DNA of 47,786 nucleotides from NCBI GenBank assembly GCA_018819105.1, contig JAHJQV010000018.1, positions 1 to 47,786 of the forward strand. The letters are read 5' to 3'. The translations under genes were made by a program, and so were the position numbers. The DNA is from Gammaproteobacteria bacterium. Its GTDB lineage: Bacteria; Pseudomonadota; Gammaproteobacteria; Xanthomonadales; Wenzhouxiangellaceae. How positions within the stretch are numbered: position 1 is the first letter of the stretch; every line of letters begins with the position of its first letter. The notes under the pieces were generated by a model. It saw only the letters and a list, made by a program, of their open reading frames with translations, did no database searches and was not told the origin of the DNA. Positions 20,359 through 29,899 of this stretch are shown in pieces.

Positions 20359-21246
20359 CTACCAGTGAATCGTGCTGCTGATGGGCAGATGATCAGACAG
20401 CCGCTGGCCGCCAACCTGGACCTGGGTGGCGTGCAACGAAGGGCTGATGAGCAGGTGATCAATACAGCGCTGTGGCTGCCAGCTGGGAAAGGTCTGGCAA
20501 TGCTCGGTGAGCAGTCGCAACCGGGTTGACGCAGCGAACTCGCGCACGGCCAGGCTTTGCGGTGAAGCGTTGAAGTCGCCCATTACCACCACGTGCGGGT
20601 GACCGCGGAGCAATTCGCTGAGGTAGGCCAGCTGTCGTGCGCGTGCGCGCTGGCCCAGTGACAGATGCACAATCACCGTCAACAGGGTGATGCCGGGCAA
20701 TTCATACCAGGAAAACAGCGCACCGCGACCGGGTACTGCACCGGGCAATGCATGTTCGGCCAGTCCGCTGGGCTGCCAGCGCGACATCAGACCGTTGCCG
20801 GCATGGGCAAGATTGCCGACGCGGCGGTTGCTTTGGTGGTACTGGAAACCGAAACCGGCCTGTTCGGCGATGAAACGGGTCTGATCGATAAAGCCGCTGC
20901 GCAGGCTGCCGGCATCGGCTTCCTGCAAACCGGCAATGTCATAGACACTGGTCAGGCGGGCGATCTCACGCAGTGTGTCTCGATGCTGATGATGGGGTAT
21001 CAGCTGACGCCAGCTGCCGGTCACGTAATCACTGTAGCGACTGGTGCGGATGCCGGCCTGAATGTTGTAACTGAGAATGCGCAGTTGCCCGACTGCCCGG
21101 GCGGCAGTCGGGCCGTCATGCTGTTCGCTGGCGGCGCTGGCGGTTGCGGTGCTGAGATCGGTCACGGCCATGTGATTGCTGTTACCCGCCACAGCGGCAG
21201 CGGTTGATGACACCACGCTGGCCCCAGTGACTGGCTGAGTCTCCAT
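20359..21246 (-). CDS. Endonuclease/exonuclease/phosphatase-fold protein
   Basis: The core from about residue 55 carries the EEP-fold motifs: 'LRILSYNIQAGIRTSRYSDY', 'VYDIAGLQEADAGSLRSGF' with the metal-binding Glu, 'GNLAHAGNGLMSRW', 'LTVIVHLSLGQRARARQLAY', 'HVVVMGDFNASPQSLAV', 'RCIDHLLISPSL' and 'GQRLSDHLPISSTIHW' (the last Asp-His pair). It could be a DNase-like or phosphodiesterase enzyme; the substrate is unknown. The N-terminal 50 or so residues are low-complexity (Ala/Thr/Ser-rich). The start is uncertain (ATG at 21246 or 21171; the frame is open to 21324, overlapping dsbA). The same gene order beside dsbA and cytochrome c4 is found in pseudomonads. Confidence 0.82.
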   Translation of the reverse strand: METQPVTGASVVSSTAAAVAGNSNHMAVTDLSTATASAASEQHDGPTAARAVGQLRILSYNIQAGIRTSRYSDYVTGSWRQLIPHHQHRDTLREIARLTSVYDIAGLQEADAGSLRSGFIDQTRFIAEQAGFGFQYHQSNRRVGNLAHAGNGLMSRWQPSGLAEHALPGAVPGRGALFSWYELPGITLLTVIVHLSLGQRARARQLAYLSELLRGHPHVVVMGDFNASPQSLAVREFAASTRLRLLTEHCQTFPSWQPQRCIDHLLISPSLHATQVQVGGQRLSDHLPISSTIHW

Positions 21247-21307
21247 GTCTATGGCCAAGTTTCTGGCCTTGTCACTGTCCGGCCGCAATGACAGCAACGG
21301 CGACAGC

Positions 21308-21964
21308 TTATTCGTTGCTGGCAACCGCCTGATCCGCCACCTGATGCTCCTGCTGAACCAGATACTGCATGATCTTGATCAGTTCAGCATGGGTGGGCAC
21401 GTGCTCGTTGGCACTGATCAGATACTTGCCGGCAACAACCAGGCTGGGGGTTCCGCGGATGCCGTAATCACGGGTATCCTTGGCTTCCTTGTTCATGCGT
21501 GTGGCCACCGCAAACGACTCGGCCGTGCTCAGATACCGGCCCTTGTCAGCGCCATGTTCAGCGTAGAAATCGGCAATGTTTTCCATGCTGCGGAACTGTC
21601 GCCGCTCATCATGCAGGGCAGCGAACATTGGTGCGTGGGCCTGATCGACCAGCCCCATCATGTCGGCGGTGACAAAGGCCCGCGCAAACACGTTGTAGGT
21701 GGCGTTGAATTGTGCCGCGACGCGACGAAAATCAACATAGTCGGGTTTGCTTGTCAGCCATTCATCTATGTGCGGCTGGAAACGGTAGCAATGCGGACAG
21801 GCATAGCTGAACACTTCCACCACCTCGACCTCACCGGGCTCTGCCTGCGTGGTGACGGCCGGTTCGATCAGCGTGTAATGTTTGCCCGCCTCATACTGCT
21901 GGGCTGCCAGCGGAAACACTGCAACAGTCAACAGTGACATGAGCAGCCAGTTGAATTTGTTCAT
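21308..21964 (-). CDS. dsbA: Periplasmic thiol:disulfide oxidoreductase DsbA
   Basis: Introduces disulfide bonds into exported proteins. The product has 218 residues: signal peptide MNKFNWLLMSLLTVAVFPLA, active site Cys56-Pro-His-Cys59 in 'VVEVFSYACPHCYRFQPHI', and the cis-proline loop 'YGIRGTPSLVVAGKYLI'. The ATG at 21964 is preceded by GGAGA and gives the proper signal peptide; the frame itself is open to 22000. It lies downstream of the cytochrome c4 gene on the same strand; disulfide-rich exported proteins encoded nearby (the Sel1-like Cys-domain family) could be clients, which is inference. Confidence 0.96.
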   Translation of the reverse strand: MNKFNWLLMSLLTVAVFPLAAQQYEAGKHYTLIEPAVTTQAEPGEVEVVEVFSYACPHCYRFQPHIDEWLTSKPDYVDFRRVAAQFNATYNVFARAFVTADMMGLVDQAHAPMFAALHDERRQFRSMENIADFYAEHGADKGRYLSTAESFAVATRMNKEAKDTRDYGIRGTPSLVVAGKYLISANEHVPTHAELIKIMQYLVQQEHQVADQAVASNE

Positions 21965-22027
21965 GGTCGGTTTCTCCATCAGTTGGTCAGCGTAAATCAT
22001 ATCCAGATTGTTCGGACATACAGACTG

Positions 22028-22059
22028 CAGCGCAGTTCAACGGCCGCTGCACTGCGCTG
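22028..22059 (-). terminator. Hairpin after the cytochrome c4 gene
   Basis: CAGCGCAGT (22028-22036) and ACTGCGCTG (22051-22059) form a perfect 9-bp stem with a 14-nt loop, 5 bp beyond the cytochrome c4 stop and upstream of dsbA. There is no U-run. It may attenuate transcription into dsbA or stabilise the upstream message. Confidence 0.4.
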
Positions 22060-22064
22060 ATGAC

Positions 22065-22748
22065 TCATTCCTGATCACGCTTGTCGTACATGCCCTGCAG
22101 GTAGCTGGAGACTGCCTCGATTTCATGATCGCTGAGGTTTTCTGCTACCAGCACCATCTGTGCGCTGTAGGGGTCATCCTCGCCGTTGGTTTCACCACTG
22201 CGGTATTTTTGCAGGCGCTGTGCCAGATACTCGGCATGCTGACCGGCAACCTTGGGGTAGCCGGAGAATGGATTGCCGGCGCCAACCGGGCCATGACAGG
22301 ACTGACAGGCCGCGACATTCTTTTCCAACAGGCCGGTGTGGTAGATTTTCTTGCCCAACGGTACCAGCTCAGGGTCGGCGGCACCAGGCTTGATTTCCTG
22401 AGCTGCATAGTAGTCGGCGACTTTGGCCAGCTGCTCATCGGTCATGTTGGCGACGATGCCCATCATCTGCGGCACCATGCGTTGACCTTCTCGGATCATG
22501 ATCGACTGGCGTGTCAGATACTGCTCATGCTGACCCGCCAGCTTGGGCCACATGGCCATGGCAGAATTGCCATCGGCACCATGACAGGCGGCACAAACGA
22601 TGGAGAGCTCCTGACCGGTTTTTTCCGCGCTGCTGGCTGGCGCTGCGGCCGGCTCAGCGGCGGCCGTGGATTCATCTCCGGTTTCCTGGGCCTGGCTGTG
22701 GCCGATGACCAGTGCCATCAGCATGGCTGCTATCAGATAATGCTTCAT
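22065..22748 (-). CDS. Dihaem cytochrome c4
   Basis: The product has 227 residues. A signal peptide (ends near GHSQA, residue 20) and an Ala/Glu-rich linker precede two similar cytochrome c domains, each with one haem site: Cys52-x-x-Cys55-His56 ('IVCAACHGADGNSAM') and Cys148-x-x-Cys151-His152 ('AACQSCHGPVGAGNP'). Axial methionines are plausible in 'RMVPQMMGIVANM' and in the late 'DPYSAQMVLVAENLS'. Cytochrome c4 passes electrons in the periplasm to terminal oxidases. It is upstream of dsbA and divergent from engB, with a 216-bp region between that should hold both promoters. Confidence 0.95.
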   Translation of the reverse strand: MKHYLIAAMLMALVIGHSQAQETGDESTAAAEPAAAPASSAEKTGQELSIVCAACHGADGNSAMAMWPKLAGQHEQYLTRQSIMIREGQRMVPQMMGIVANMTDEQLAKVADYYAAQEIKPGAADPELVPLGKKIYHTGLLEKNVAACQSCHGPVGAGNPFSGYPKVAGQHAEYLAQRLQKYRSGETNGEDDPYSAQMVLVAENLSDHEIEAVSSYLQGMYDKRDQE

Positions 22749-22964
22749 TGGTAGATTTCCTTACCGGTTGAAAGTGTCAGACTGTTGCCTCTGTCAGCAC
22801 TAGCTGTTCCCAGCGTGCTGTCAGATTACATTGCATTGTTCGTGGTTGTGCTGCAGTTGGTTTGCCCGCGCGCACTACTTGCCCGCTGCGGCCTGAACCT
22901 GTGCACGAGTGATCATGCGCAGGTTCAATATGCGTTATTATCGCCGTTTATGTGTCCTGATACA

Positions 22965-24568
<1,604 letters not shown>

Positions 24569-24593
24569 GCCGCACAGCGCCGAACAGTCGTCC

Positions 24594-25418
24594 ATGTCAG
24601 CCTCTGTCCCGCCATTGCAACTGGCCGTATTCGGCGACCCCATCGAACACAGCCGCTCCCCTGAACTGCACCGGCATTTTGCCGCTGCCACCGGCCTCGA
24701 CATCGACTACCGGCGCATTCGCAGCAGTGCCGCCGAGCTGCCGCAAAAGCTGCAGGCCTTCCGCGCCACAGGTGGTGTGGGTGCCAACATCACCGTACCC
24801 CTTAAACAGACTGTCATGGCTCTGTGCTCACAGCTGCAGCCGGCCGCACAGCGGGCCGCCGCCGTGAACACCCTTTGCCATGATGGCGACGGCTGGATCG
24901 GCAACAACACCGACGGCATCGGGCTGGTGCAGGATCTGCAGGACAAGGACATCAAGCTTCATGGTGCCAGGGTGCTGATCATCGGCGCCGGTGGTGCCAC
25001 CCGCGGCATTGTTCCGGCCCTGCTGGATGCTGGCTGCGCACGCATCCTGATTGCCAACCGCAGCCCTGCCAGGGCGCAGGCACTGATCGCTGCCGGCAAC
25101 GATGCCAGGCTGGCAGCCAGCGCTTTGCAGTGGGATTACCGTGAGCACTTTGATTTGCTCATTCACGCCACCGCCGCCGGCCATCAGCAGGCACAGCTGC
25201 CGCTGCCGGAACGGCTGCAAGGCCAGCCTTGCTGTTATGATTTAAGCTATGGTGAGGCGAGTAAGGCGTTTAGCCGCTGGGCCACAATGCTGGGCTGTAT
25301 GCACCATGACGGTCTCGGCATGCTGGTGGCCCAGGCGGCGGTATCGTTCCAGCTATGGACCGGCCAGAAGATCAACCATAAGTTGCGTGCAGACTTGATC
25401 CAACAGTTGCAACGTTGA
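24594..25418 (+). CDS. aroE: Shikimate dehydrogenase
   Basis: Reduces 3-dehydroshikimate to shikimate with NADPH in aromatic amino-acid synthesis. The product has 274 residues: 'VFGDPIEHSRSPELHRHF' (shikimate-binding serines), 'GANITVPLKQTVMALC' with the catalytic Lys, 'NNTDGIGLVQDLQ' with the catalytic Asp, the nucleotide loop 'ARVLIIGAGGATRGIVPALL' and 'NRSPARAQALI', then 'CYDLSYGEASKAFSRWA' and 'HDGLGMLVAQAAVSFQLW'. The ATG at 24594 gives the family length; it follows hemB by 25 bp. Shikimate leads to chorismate, the precursor for the menaquinone genes further along, but this is a pathway connection, not an operon. Confidence 0.97.
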   Translation: MSASVPPLQLAVFGDPIEHSRSPELHRHFAAATGLDIDYRRIRSSAAELPQKLQAFRATGGVGANITVPLKQTVMALCSQLQPAAQRAAAVNTLCHDGDGWIGNNTDGIGLVQDLQDKDIKLHGARVLIIGAGGATRGIVPALLDAGCARILIANRSPARAQALIAAGNDARLAASALQWDYREHFDLLIHATAAGHQQAQLPLPERLQGQPCCYDLSYGEASKAFSRWATMLGCMHHDGLGMLVAQAAVSFQLWTGQKINHKLRADLIQQLQR

Positions 25419-25449
25419 ACATTGAGACAGCAAGTCGGGGAATTTGACC

Positions 25450-26155
25450 ATGACTGATCAGCACCAGAACAGCACAGACAGCCACACTGAAGCCAAGCGC
25501 GATCTGCACGAAGTCAGCCCGTATGAGCGCAAGTATTTCATTGGCGGCTTCCGCCTGCTGGAGCGCCTGCTGCTGGTGCTGATTGCGCTGATGACGCTGG
25601 GCGCGGTCGCCATTGAGCTGAAAACCATCGTTGATCAGGGCACCGTGAACCTGGCCGACATCCTGCTGATGTTCCTCTACACCGAGGTCATAGCCATGAT
25701 CGCGGTGTTCTACACCAGCAGCGGTCTGGCCTACATTTACCCCATTTTCATCGCCATCACTGCGCTGTCTCGACTGGTGGTGCTGCAGGGCCGGTGGTTC
25801 TTCGACACAAGATGTGCGTATTCAGTTGGCCTGTCAACGTCCAGGGCAAGGCGCGGCTTGCAGTGAATGGTAAACCCTTCACAAGAGTCGCAACAAAGCC
25901 ATGGGCGTTGACAGGCCAATCCTACGGACACGCCTATGTTGCTGCGCTGCGTTGTTACCGAGCTTGCCAATGGATAGGCCATTAACTGCGCTCGGTGCCT
26001 AGCAGCGCAGCACCATAGAAGTGCTGAATATGTACATCTTGTGTCGAAGAACCACCCCTATGGCTCCACAGAACATCCTGTTCGAAGCCGGTGCCATTTT
26101 ACTGCTGGCGATCGCAGCCTTTGTTGTCACGCGCATCCGTAGGCAACTGGAATAG
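25450..26155 (+). pseudogene. psiE: PsiE-family membrane protein, broken by an inverted-repeat element
   Basis: PsiE-family proteins are small inner-membrane proteins of unclear role, phosphate-starvation-inducible in E. coli. The first part (ATG at 25450 with GGGGA upstream) reads 'VSPYERKYFIGGFRLLERLL', then several hydrophobic segments ('LADILLMFLYTEVIAMIAVF', 'YIYPIFIAITALSRLVVLQG'). After LQG the frame runs into the element at 25793-26056 and ends at 25866. The missing end is found beyond the element at 26060-26155: 'MAPQNILFEAGAILLLAIAA' followed by FVVTRIRRQLE and a TAG stop, exactly what the family's last membrane helix and basic tail should look like. Rejoining gives a protein of about 145 residues, close to the usual length. 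The present product would lack its final helix. Confidence 0.85.
25793..26056. mobile_element. MITE-like element 1: 264 bp, 23-bp perfect terminal inverted repeats, two internal hairpin arms
   Basis: Both ends carry the same 23 bases in opposite orientation, beginning GGTGGTTCTTCGACACAAGA (25793-25815 and 26034-26056), with no mismatch. Inside are two further long inverted repeats. Arm A has TTGGCCTGTCAACG at 25826-25839 pairing perfectly with 25906-25919. Arm B has 25934-25950 pairing with 26002-26018 (one mismatch; core TGCTGCGCTGC). Smaller hairpins sit inside arm A (GTGAA/TTCAC). The whole folds as a stem with two branches. It has no coding capacity. It interrupts psiE. A clean target duplication is not evident. 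The parent transposon family is not recognised. Confidence 0.88.
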
Positions 26156-26201
26156 GCCCGACACCATGCTGCAGCTGCACGCGGCCAACTGTTGCGAGCA
26201 T

Positions 26202-26233
26202 AAAAAAGAGGTCATGGCGGCTGCCGTGACCTC
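26202..26233 (-). terminator. Rho-independent terminator (minus strand)
   Basis: On the minus strand the stem GAGGTCA-x-GGC / GCC-x-TGACCTC (26233-26208) with loop AGCC-type bases is followed directly by TTTTTT (26207-26202). It is the best intrinsic terminator in the window and would end the copper-storage gene transcript about 190 bp past its stop. The stretch 26234-26426 between them holds no convincing gene. Confidence 0.75.
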
Positions 26234-26426
26234 AAGTATTGATGACAAGAACCATTGCCATAGTGTTCATGTAAACACCGGAGCACTTGACGCCAGAGCA
26301 GGTCGCAAGCAGTCTGGTAATCGAACGATTTCATTGTAATGAATTGGCAGCGTCTGGGAATGCGGCAAATTGTCGCGCGACAAGCTGCCTCATTCTGCGT
26401 TCGGGCGTGTTGGGTGCCCGGTCTGC

Positions 26427-26903
26427 TCAGGCAACCAGTTTGTCGCACTCCCGGATGCACTCGGCGCAGGATTTGGCGCAATCGGCACATTGCTGATGAT
26501 GCTCGGCATGGCGCAGACATTCCTTTTCACAGTCGCGACACACTTGCGCGGTAACTGCTGCAAACGCCACCACATGCCGCGATTGCTGACTGCCCAGACG
26601 CGCCAGTGCCTGGCATGCCGTGACCAGCTCATTGACCCGATCCAGACATTCCGCCAGCGCGGTATCGCCGGTCTTGAGCTGTTCTATGCAATGGTCTGCA
26701 CACAATTCACCGGTTTTGACACAGTCCAGCGCCGAGCTGATCAGCGCCAGATTGGCTGTCTGCGCTGTATGCTTATGTGTGGGCGCAGCGTTATCCCCGG
26801 CGGCCAGAATGGTCGTTGCTGACATCGCCAGAGGCAGCATGGCCGCGCTGGTCAAGAGCTGTCGGCGCGCGGGATTGAATGCCAGGTAAGCTTGCTTTTG
26901 CAT
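26427..26903 (-). CDS. Csp1-like exported copper-storage four-helix-bundle protein
   Basis: The product has 158 residues. The N-terminus has a twin-arginine segment 'FNPARRQLLTSAAMLPLAMS' and a signal-type hydrophobic stretch, so Tat export is likely. The mature part is helical and carries 13 cysteines, mostly as CxxxC or CxxC steps on the helix faces: 'DCVKTGELCADHCIEQL', 'AECLDRVNELVTACQAL', 'VCRDCEKECLRHAEHHQQ', 'CADCAKSCAECIRECDKL'. This matches the Csp family, whose members line a four-helix bundle with thiols and store many Cu(I) ions; Methylosinus Csp1 also has 13 cysteines and a Tat signal (recalled). AAGGAG precedes the ATG. The 189 bp upstream should contain the promoter; no copper-regulator box was recognised. 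Confidence 0.88.
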   Translation of the reverse strand: MQKQAYLAFNPARRQLLTSAAMLPLAMSATTILAAGDNAAPTHKHTAQTANLALISSALDCVKTGELCADHCIEQLKTGDTALAECLDRVNELVTACQALARLGSQQSRHVVAFAAVTAQVCRDCEKECLRHAEHHQQCADCAKSCAECIRECDKLVA

Positions 26904-27092
26904 GGGGGTTTCTCCTTGGTTTATTGGTATTTATCGTTGTTGTGTGTGTGTTAAAGCATCCATCTGCAGCGCAACAGCGTCGCCGCTGCCGTGTCTGCCT
27001 GGAACAGCCATCGCCATGATGGTATGTCCGGCACAGTCGCGACGCAAGCATCTGCGGTCAGTTTCGGACACACAGCATGGCTTGACACCGGC

Positions 27093-29087
27093 TCAGTCGC
27101 CAATGTGTTGCTGTAAAAACTTCAATATCTCACGGTAGTACTTGACCCGGTTCTTCTCATCAAAGATGCCGTGTCCTTCCTTGCTGAACACCAGCCACTG
27201 CGGATCTTTGTCCACCGCCCGCAGTGCCTCGCGCATGCGTTCGGCCTGGGCAATCGGTACGCGCACATCTTCCGCCCCATGAATGAGCATGACACTGGCC
27301 TTGATCTCGTCAGCGCGACTGGCCGGTGAACGGGATTTCAGCTTCTGTTCGTCTTCACCCAGAACTTTGCGCAGGTAGCCCAGACCGCTGCGCTGATCGG
27401 GGATGTCGCCCTTTTCAAACATCATCGGCAGATCATAAACACCAACGACACCAATGCTGCAGCGATACAGATCCGGCTCTTTGACGACACCCATCATTGC
27501 GGCATAGCCCCCATAACTGCCGCCCAGAATACAGATGCGGTCTGGATCGGCAATGCCCTGCTCAATCGCCCACAATGTGGCATCGGTGACGTCATCCTGC
27601 ATGGCAGCTCCCCATTCACCATAGCCAGATTGCTGGAATGCCTCGCCATAGCCACCGCTGCCACGGTAATTGATGTTGAGCACCGCATAACCGCGATTGG
27701 CCAGCAGCTGAATCTCAGCATCATAACCCCAGGCATCATAAATACCATGCGGCCCACCATGCGGCATCACCACCAGCGGATGAGGGCCTTCCCCTTGCGG
27801 GCGGGTCACAAAGCCATGCAGGGGTGTGTCATCACGCGCCTGCAATTGAATCGGCTGCATGGGTCGCATTTGTTCCGGGTCCACCCAGGACTGACGTGCA
27901 AACAGATACTTCGCCTTCATGGTTTCGGTGTTGAAGATATAAAAAGTACCCGGATTGCGGTCGCTGCTGACCAGCACGATGGCCTCTTTGCCATCGCTGG
28001 TGTGGCTGGTGATTTCCACATCCTGGCCTGAGAATGCCTGGCGCAAGCTCTGATGCAGCTTGACTGTGCGGTTGTCCAGCCCCTGCAGGTAATGGTATTC
28101 AGGCAAACCGGCGAGAGTCTTCGCAGCGACAATGCTGTCATTGTCTATGTCTCTTATATAGCGATTGACATCGGCATAGTCATGCACGAACACCGCTTTG
28201 CTGTCACCGCTGCTGAGATTAACCTGATACAAGCCACGCGGCTTATTTGCGTTGTCTGCAGCTCTGACCAGCATCATCCCGGTGTCCGTGGCCAGCTGCA
28301 GAGGAAGCGCAGTACCCTGCAAACCGTTTACCTTCAACGCCTGCCACTCTGCATTGGCGCTGGGCTTCCAGGCCACCTGCAGATTGGCATCTTCATCCGC
28401 ACCGATGCAGATTCGCGGCTGGTGTGAATCATCTGTGCGTGCATAGCTGCCGGGAATGGGCAGGGTTTCCACTTTGGATTTCAGTCCGGTGTAAACGTTG
28501 AGCTTGATCAGCTCAGGTTTGGCGTATTGATCACCGACCCAATAGTTGCCTTTGACCCGCCAGGGATATTCAGTGATAAGTATGTGGTCTTCATCATCAG
28601 GCAGCAGATCCACCAGGTCGTGTCCGGCATAGGTATTTTGCTTTTTGCGTGTCAATGTGGCTCGACCTTCAAACTCCTGGCCGGCGCGATAGCCAAAAAT
28701 GGCCTTGTGTCGACTGCCATCCGCATTCACTGCATAGAGTTCGCCATTGGCTGTGGGAAAATCGTATTCCGGCGGATCGTTGCTGATGGTATAGGCGATG
28801 CGCTCGTCATTGACCCAGTAGAAGTCACTGACACTGGCTCCAAGCTGAGGCCTGGCACCGGCCGTGGCTTTCATCGTCTCCCGATTGATCACCGCCATGA
28901 TGATCTGGTCTCCCTGAATCAGGCTCACGGCCACGTGTTGGCCGTCCGGTGAAATCTCGGCGTAGCGGTAATCCGGATGTTTGGCAAAGTACTCCAGCTC
29001 AAGTTCATTAGCCAGAACAGCCGTGTATTGCATCAGCAGTGTAAGAACCAGGCCAACAGTCAGCCTTTTGGTAAGCATATTGAGCAT
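27093..29087 (-). CDS. S9-family (prolyl oligopeptidase-like) exported peptidase
   Basis: The product has 664 residues. A signal peptide lies in 'LTVGLVLTLLMQYTAVLANE'. The N-terminal two thirds resembles the WD40-like beta-propeller of S9 peptidases ('YRYAEISPDGQHVAVSLIQG', 'DFYWVNDERIAYTI'). The C-terminal alpha/beta-hydrolase domain has the nucleophile Ser524 in 'ICILGGSYGGYAAMMGVV', Asp607 in 'MLIHGAEDVRVPIAQAE' and His639 in 'VFSKEGHGIFDEKNRV'. It likely cleaves short peptides, C-terminally or as dipeptides, in the periplasm; specificity is unknown. A GAGGGA site precedes the ATG. It lies downstream of the menaquinone operon with a 108-bp gap, so it is probably a separate unit. Confidence 0.92.
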   Translation of the reverse strand: MLNMLTKRLTVGLVLTLLMQYTAVLANELELEYFAKHPDYRYAEISPDGQHVAVSLIQGDQIIMAVINRETMKATAGARPQLGASVSDFYWVNDERIAYTISNDPPEYDFPTANGELYAVNADGSRHKAIFGYRAGQEFEGRATLTRKKQNTYAGHDLVDLLPDDEDHILITEYPWRVKGNYWVGDQYAKPELIKLNVYTGLKSKVETLPIPGSYARTDDSHQPRICIGADEDANLQVAWKPSANAEWQALKVNGLQGTALPLQLATDTGMMLVRAADNANKPRGLYQVNLSSGDSKAVFVHDYADVNRYIRDIDNDSIVAAKTLAGLPEYHYLQGLDNRTVKLHQSLRQAFSGQDVEITSHTSDGKEAIVLVSSDRNPGTFYIFNTETMKAKYLFARQSWVDPEQMRPMQPIQLQARDDTPLHGFVTRPQGEGPHPLVVMPHGGPHGIYDAWGYDAEIQLLANRGYAVLNINYRGSGGYGEAFQQSGYGEWGAAMQDDVTDATLWAIEQGIADPDRICILGGSYGGYAAMMGVVKEPDLYRCSIGVVGVYDLPMMFEKGDIPDQRSGLGYLRKVLGEDEQKLKSRSPASRADEIKASVMLIHGAEDVRVPIAQAERMREALRAVDKDPQWLVFSKEGHGIFDEKNRVKYYREILKFLQQHIGD

Positions 29088-29195
29088 GATGGTATCCCTC
29101 TGTCCCTGTCAATTTAACGCCATGAACAGCCACTGGCGTTCACCGACAGACTAATCGGATTTCGCTGATTGTGCAAACTGCATGCCGGCAATGCA

Positions 29196-29897
29196 TCAAC
29201 ACGGATTGGCTTTTTCGGCCACATAAATCCAGTTCACACCGAAGATGACCGGCACCGCCTGAATGGCAGCATAGTCACCGCTGGCATGCAACATGGCGAC
29301 AAACTTGTCGCCATAGGGAAAGCTGGCCGAGGTGCGCTGCAGGTAACGGTAGGCATCGCGATCACCGCCGGCAAGGCCACCGATCAGCGGGATAACAAAG
29401 CGGTTGAACAGCAAAAAGCCGGGGCGCAGCAGCGCCGGTGGCTGGCCGAATTCCAGCACCACCAGGCGTCCGCCGGGTTTCAGTACGCGATACATTTCCT
29501 GCAGCGCCTGCCCGGCATCGTCGACATTGCGGATGCCGTAGGCGATCGATACCACATCGAAGCTGGCATCAGCAAAACCCAGCGCCTGCGCATCCTCCAC
29601 CCGCCAGTCAATGTCCTGCATGCCTCGCTGCACCGACTTCTGCCGCGCCAGTGCCAGCATGTCATCGTTGAAATCAGTGCCCACCACCCGGCCATCGGCA
29701 CCCACCGCCTGGCGAAACTTGAAGGTCAGGTCACCGGTGCCGGCAGCGCAGTCCAGCACCGATTCGCCCTGACTTGCTGCAGACAGCCTCACGGCGCGCT
29801 GTCGCACTGCCTCATCGCTGCCAAACGACATCCAGCGATTGGCCCGGTCATAGCGCCGGGCGATGCGGGAAAACATCTGATGCACTTGCTCGGACAT
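29196..29897 (-). CDS. menG: Demethylmenaquinone/ubiquinone C-methyltransferase (MenG/UbiE)
   Basis: Methylates the quinone ring at the last step of menaquinone synthesis; UbiE-type enzymes also act in ubiquinone synthesis. The product has 233 residues from the ATG at 29897 (AGGAG upstream): 'MFSRIARRYDRANRWMSFGS', SAM motif 'SVLDCAAGTGDLTFKF', 'VVGTDFNDDMLALAR', 'FDVVSIAYGIRNVDDAGQAL', 'GRLVVLEFGQPP'. This is the UbiE signature set. It lies 2 bp after menE, last in the men operon, so a role on demethylmenaquinone is well supported, but a dual role cannot be excluded without knowing whether another ubiE exists in the genome. Confidence 0.94.
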   Translation of the reverse strand: MSEQVHQMFSRIARRYDRANRWMSFGSDEAVRQRAVRLSAASQGESVLDCAAGTGDLTFKFRQAVGADGRVVGTDFNDDMLALARQKSVQRGMQDIDWRVEDAQALGFADASFDVVSIAYGIRNVDDAGQALQEMYRVLKPGGRLVVLEFGQPPALLRPGFLLFNRFVIPLIGGLAGGDRDAYRYLQRTSASFPYGDKFVAMLHASGDYAAIQAVPVIFGVNWIYVAEKANPC

Positions 29898-29899
29898 GG

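Noticed and set aside
26212..26520. 102-codon minus-strand frame overlapping the copper-storage gene
   Set aside because: Its first half is an alternative frame of the csp gene, and its end runs into the terminator stem; no ribosome site was seen for the internal ATG at 26334.
29101..29150. AACGCCA/TGGCGTT hairpin between menG and the peptidase gene
   Set aside because: It has a 7-bp stem and 11-nt loop, no U-run, and lies upstream of the peptidase gene rather than at a transcript end; too weak to call.
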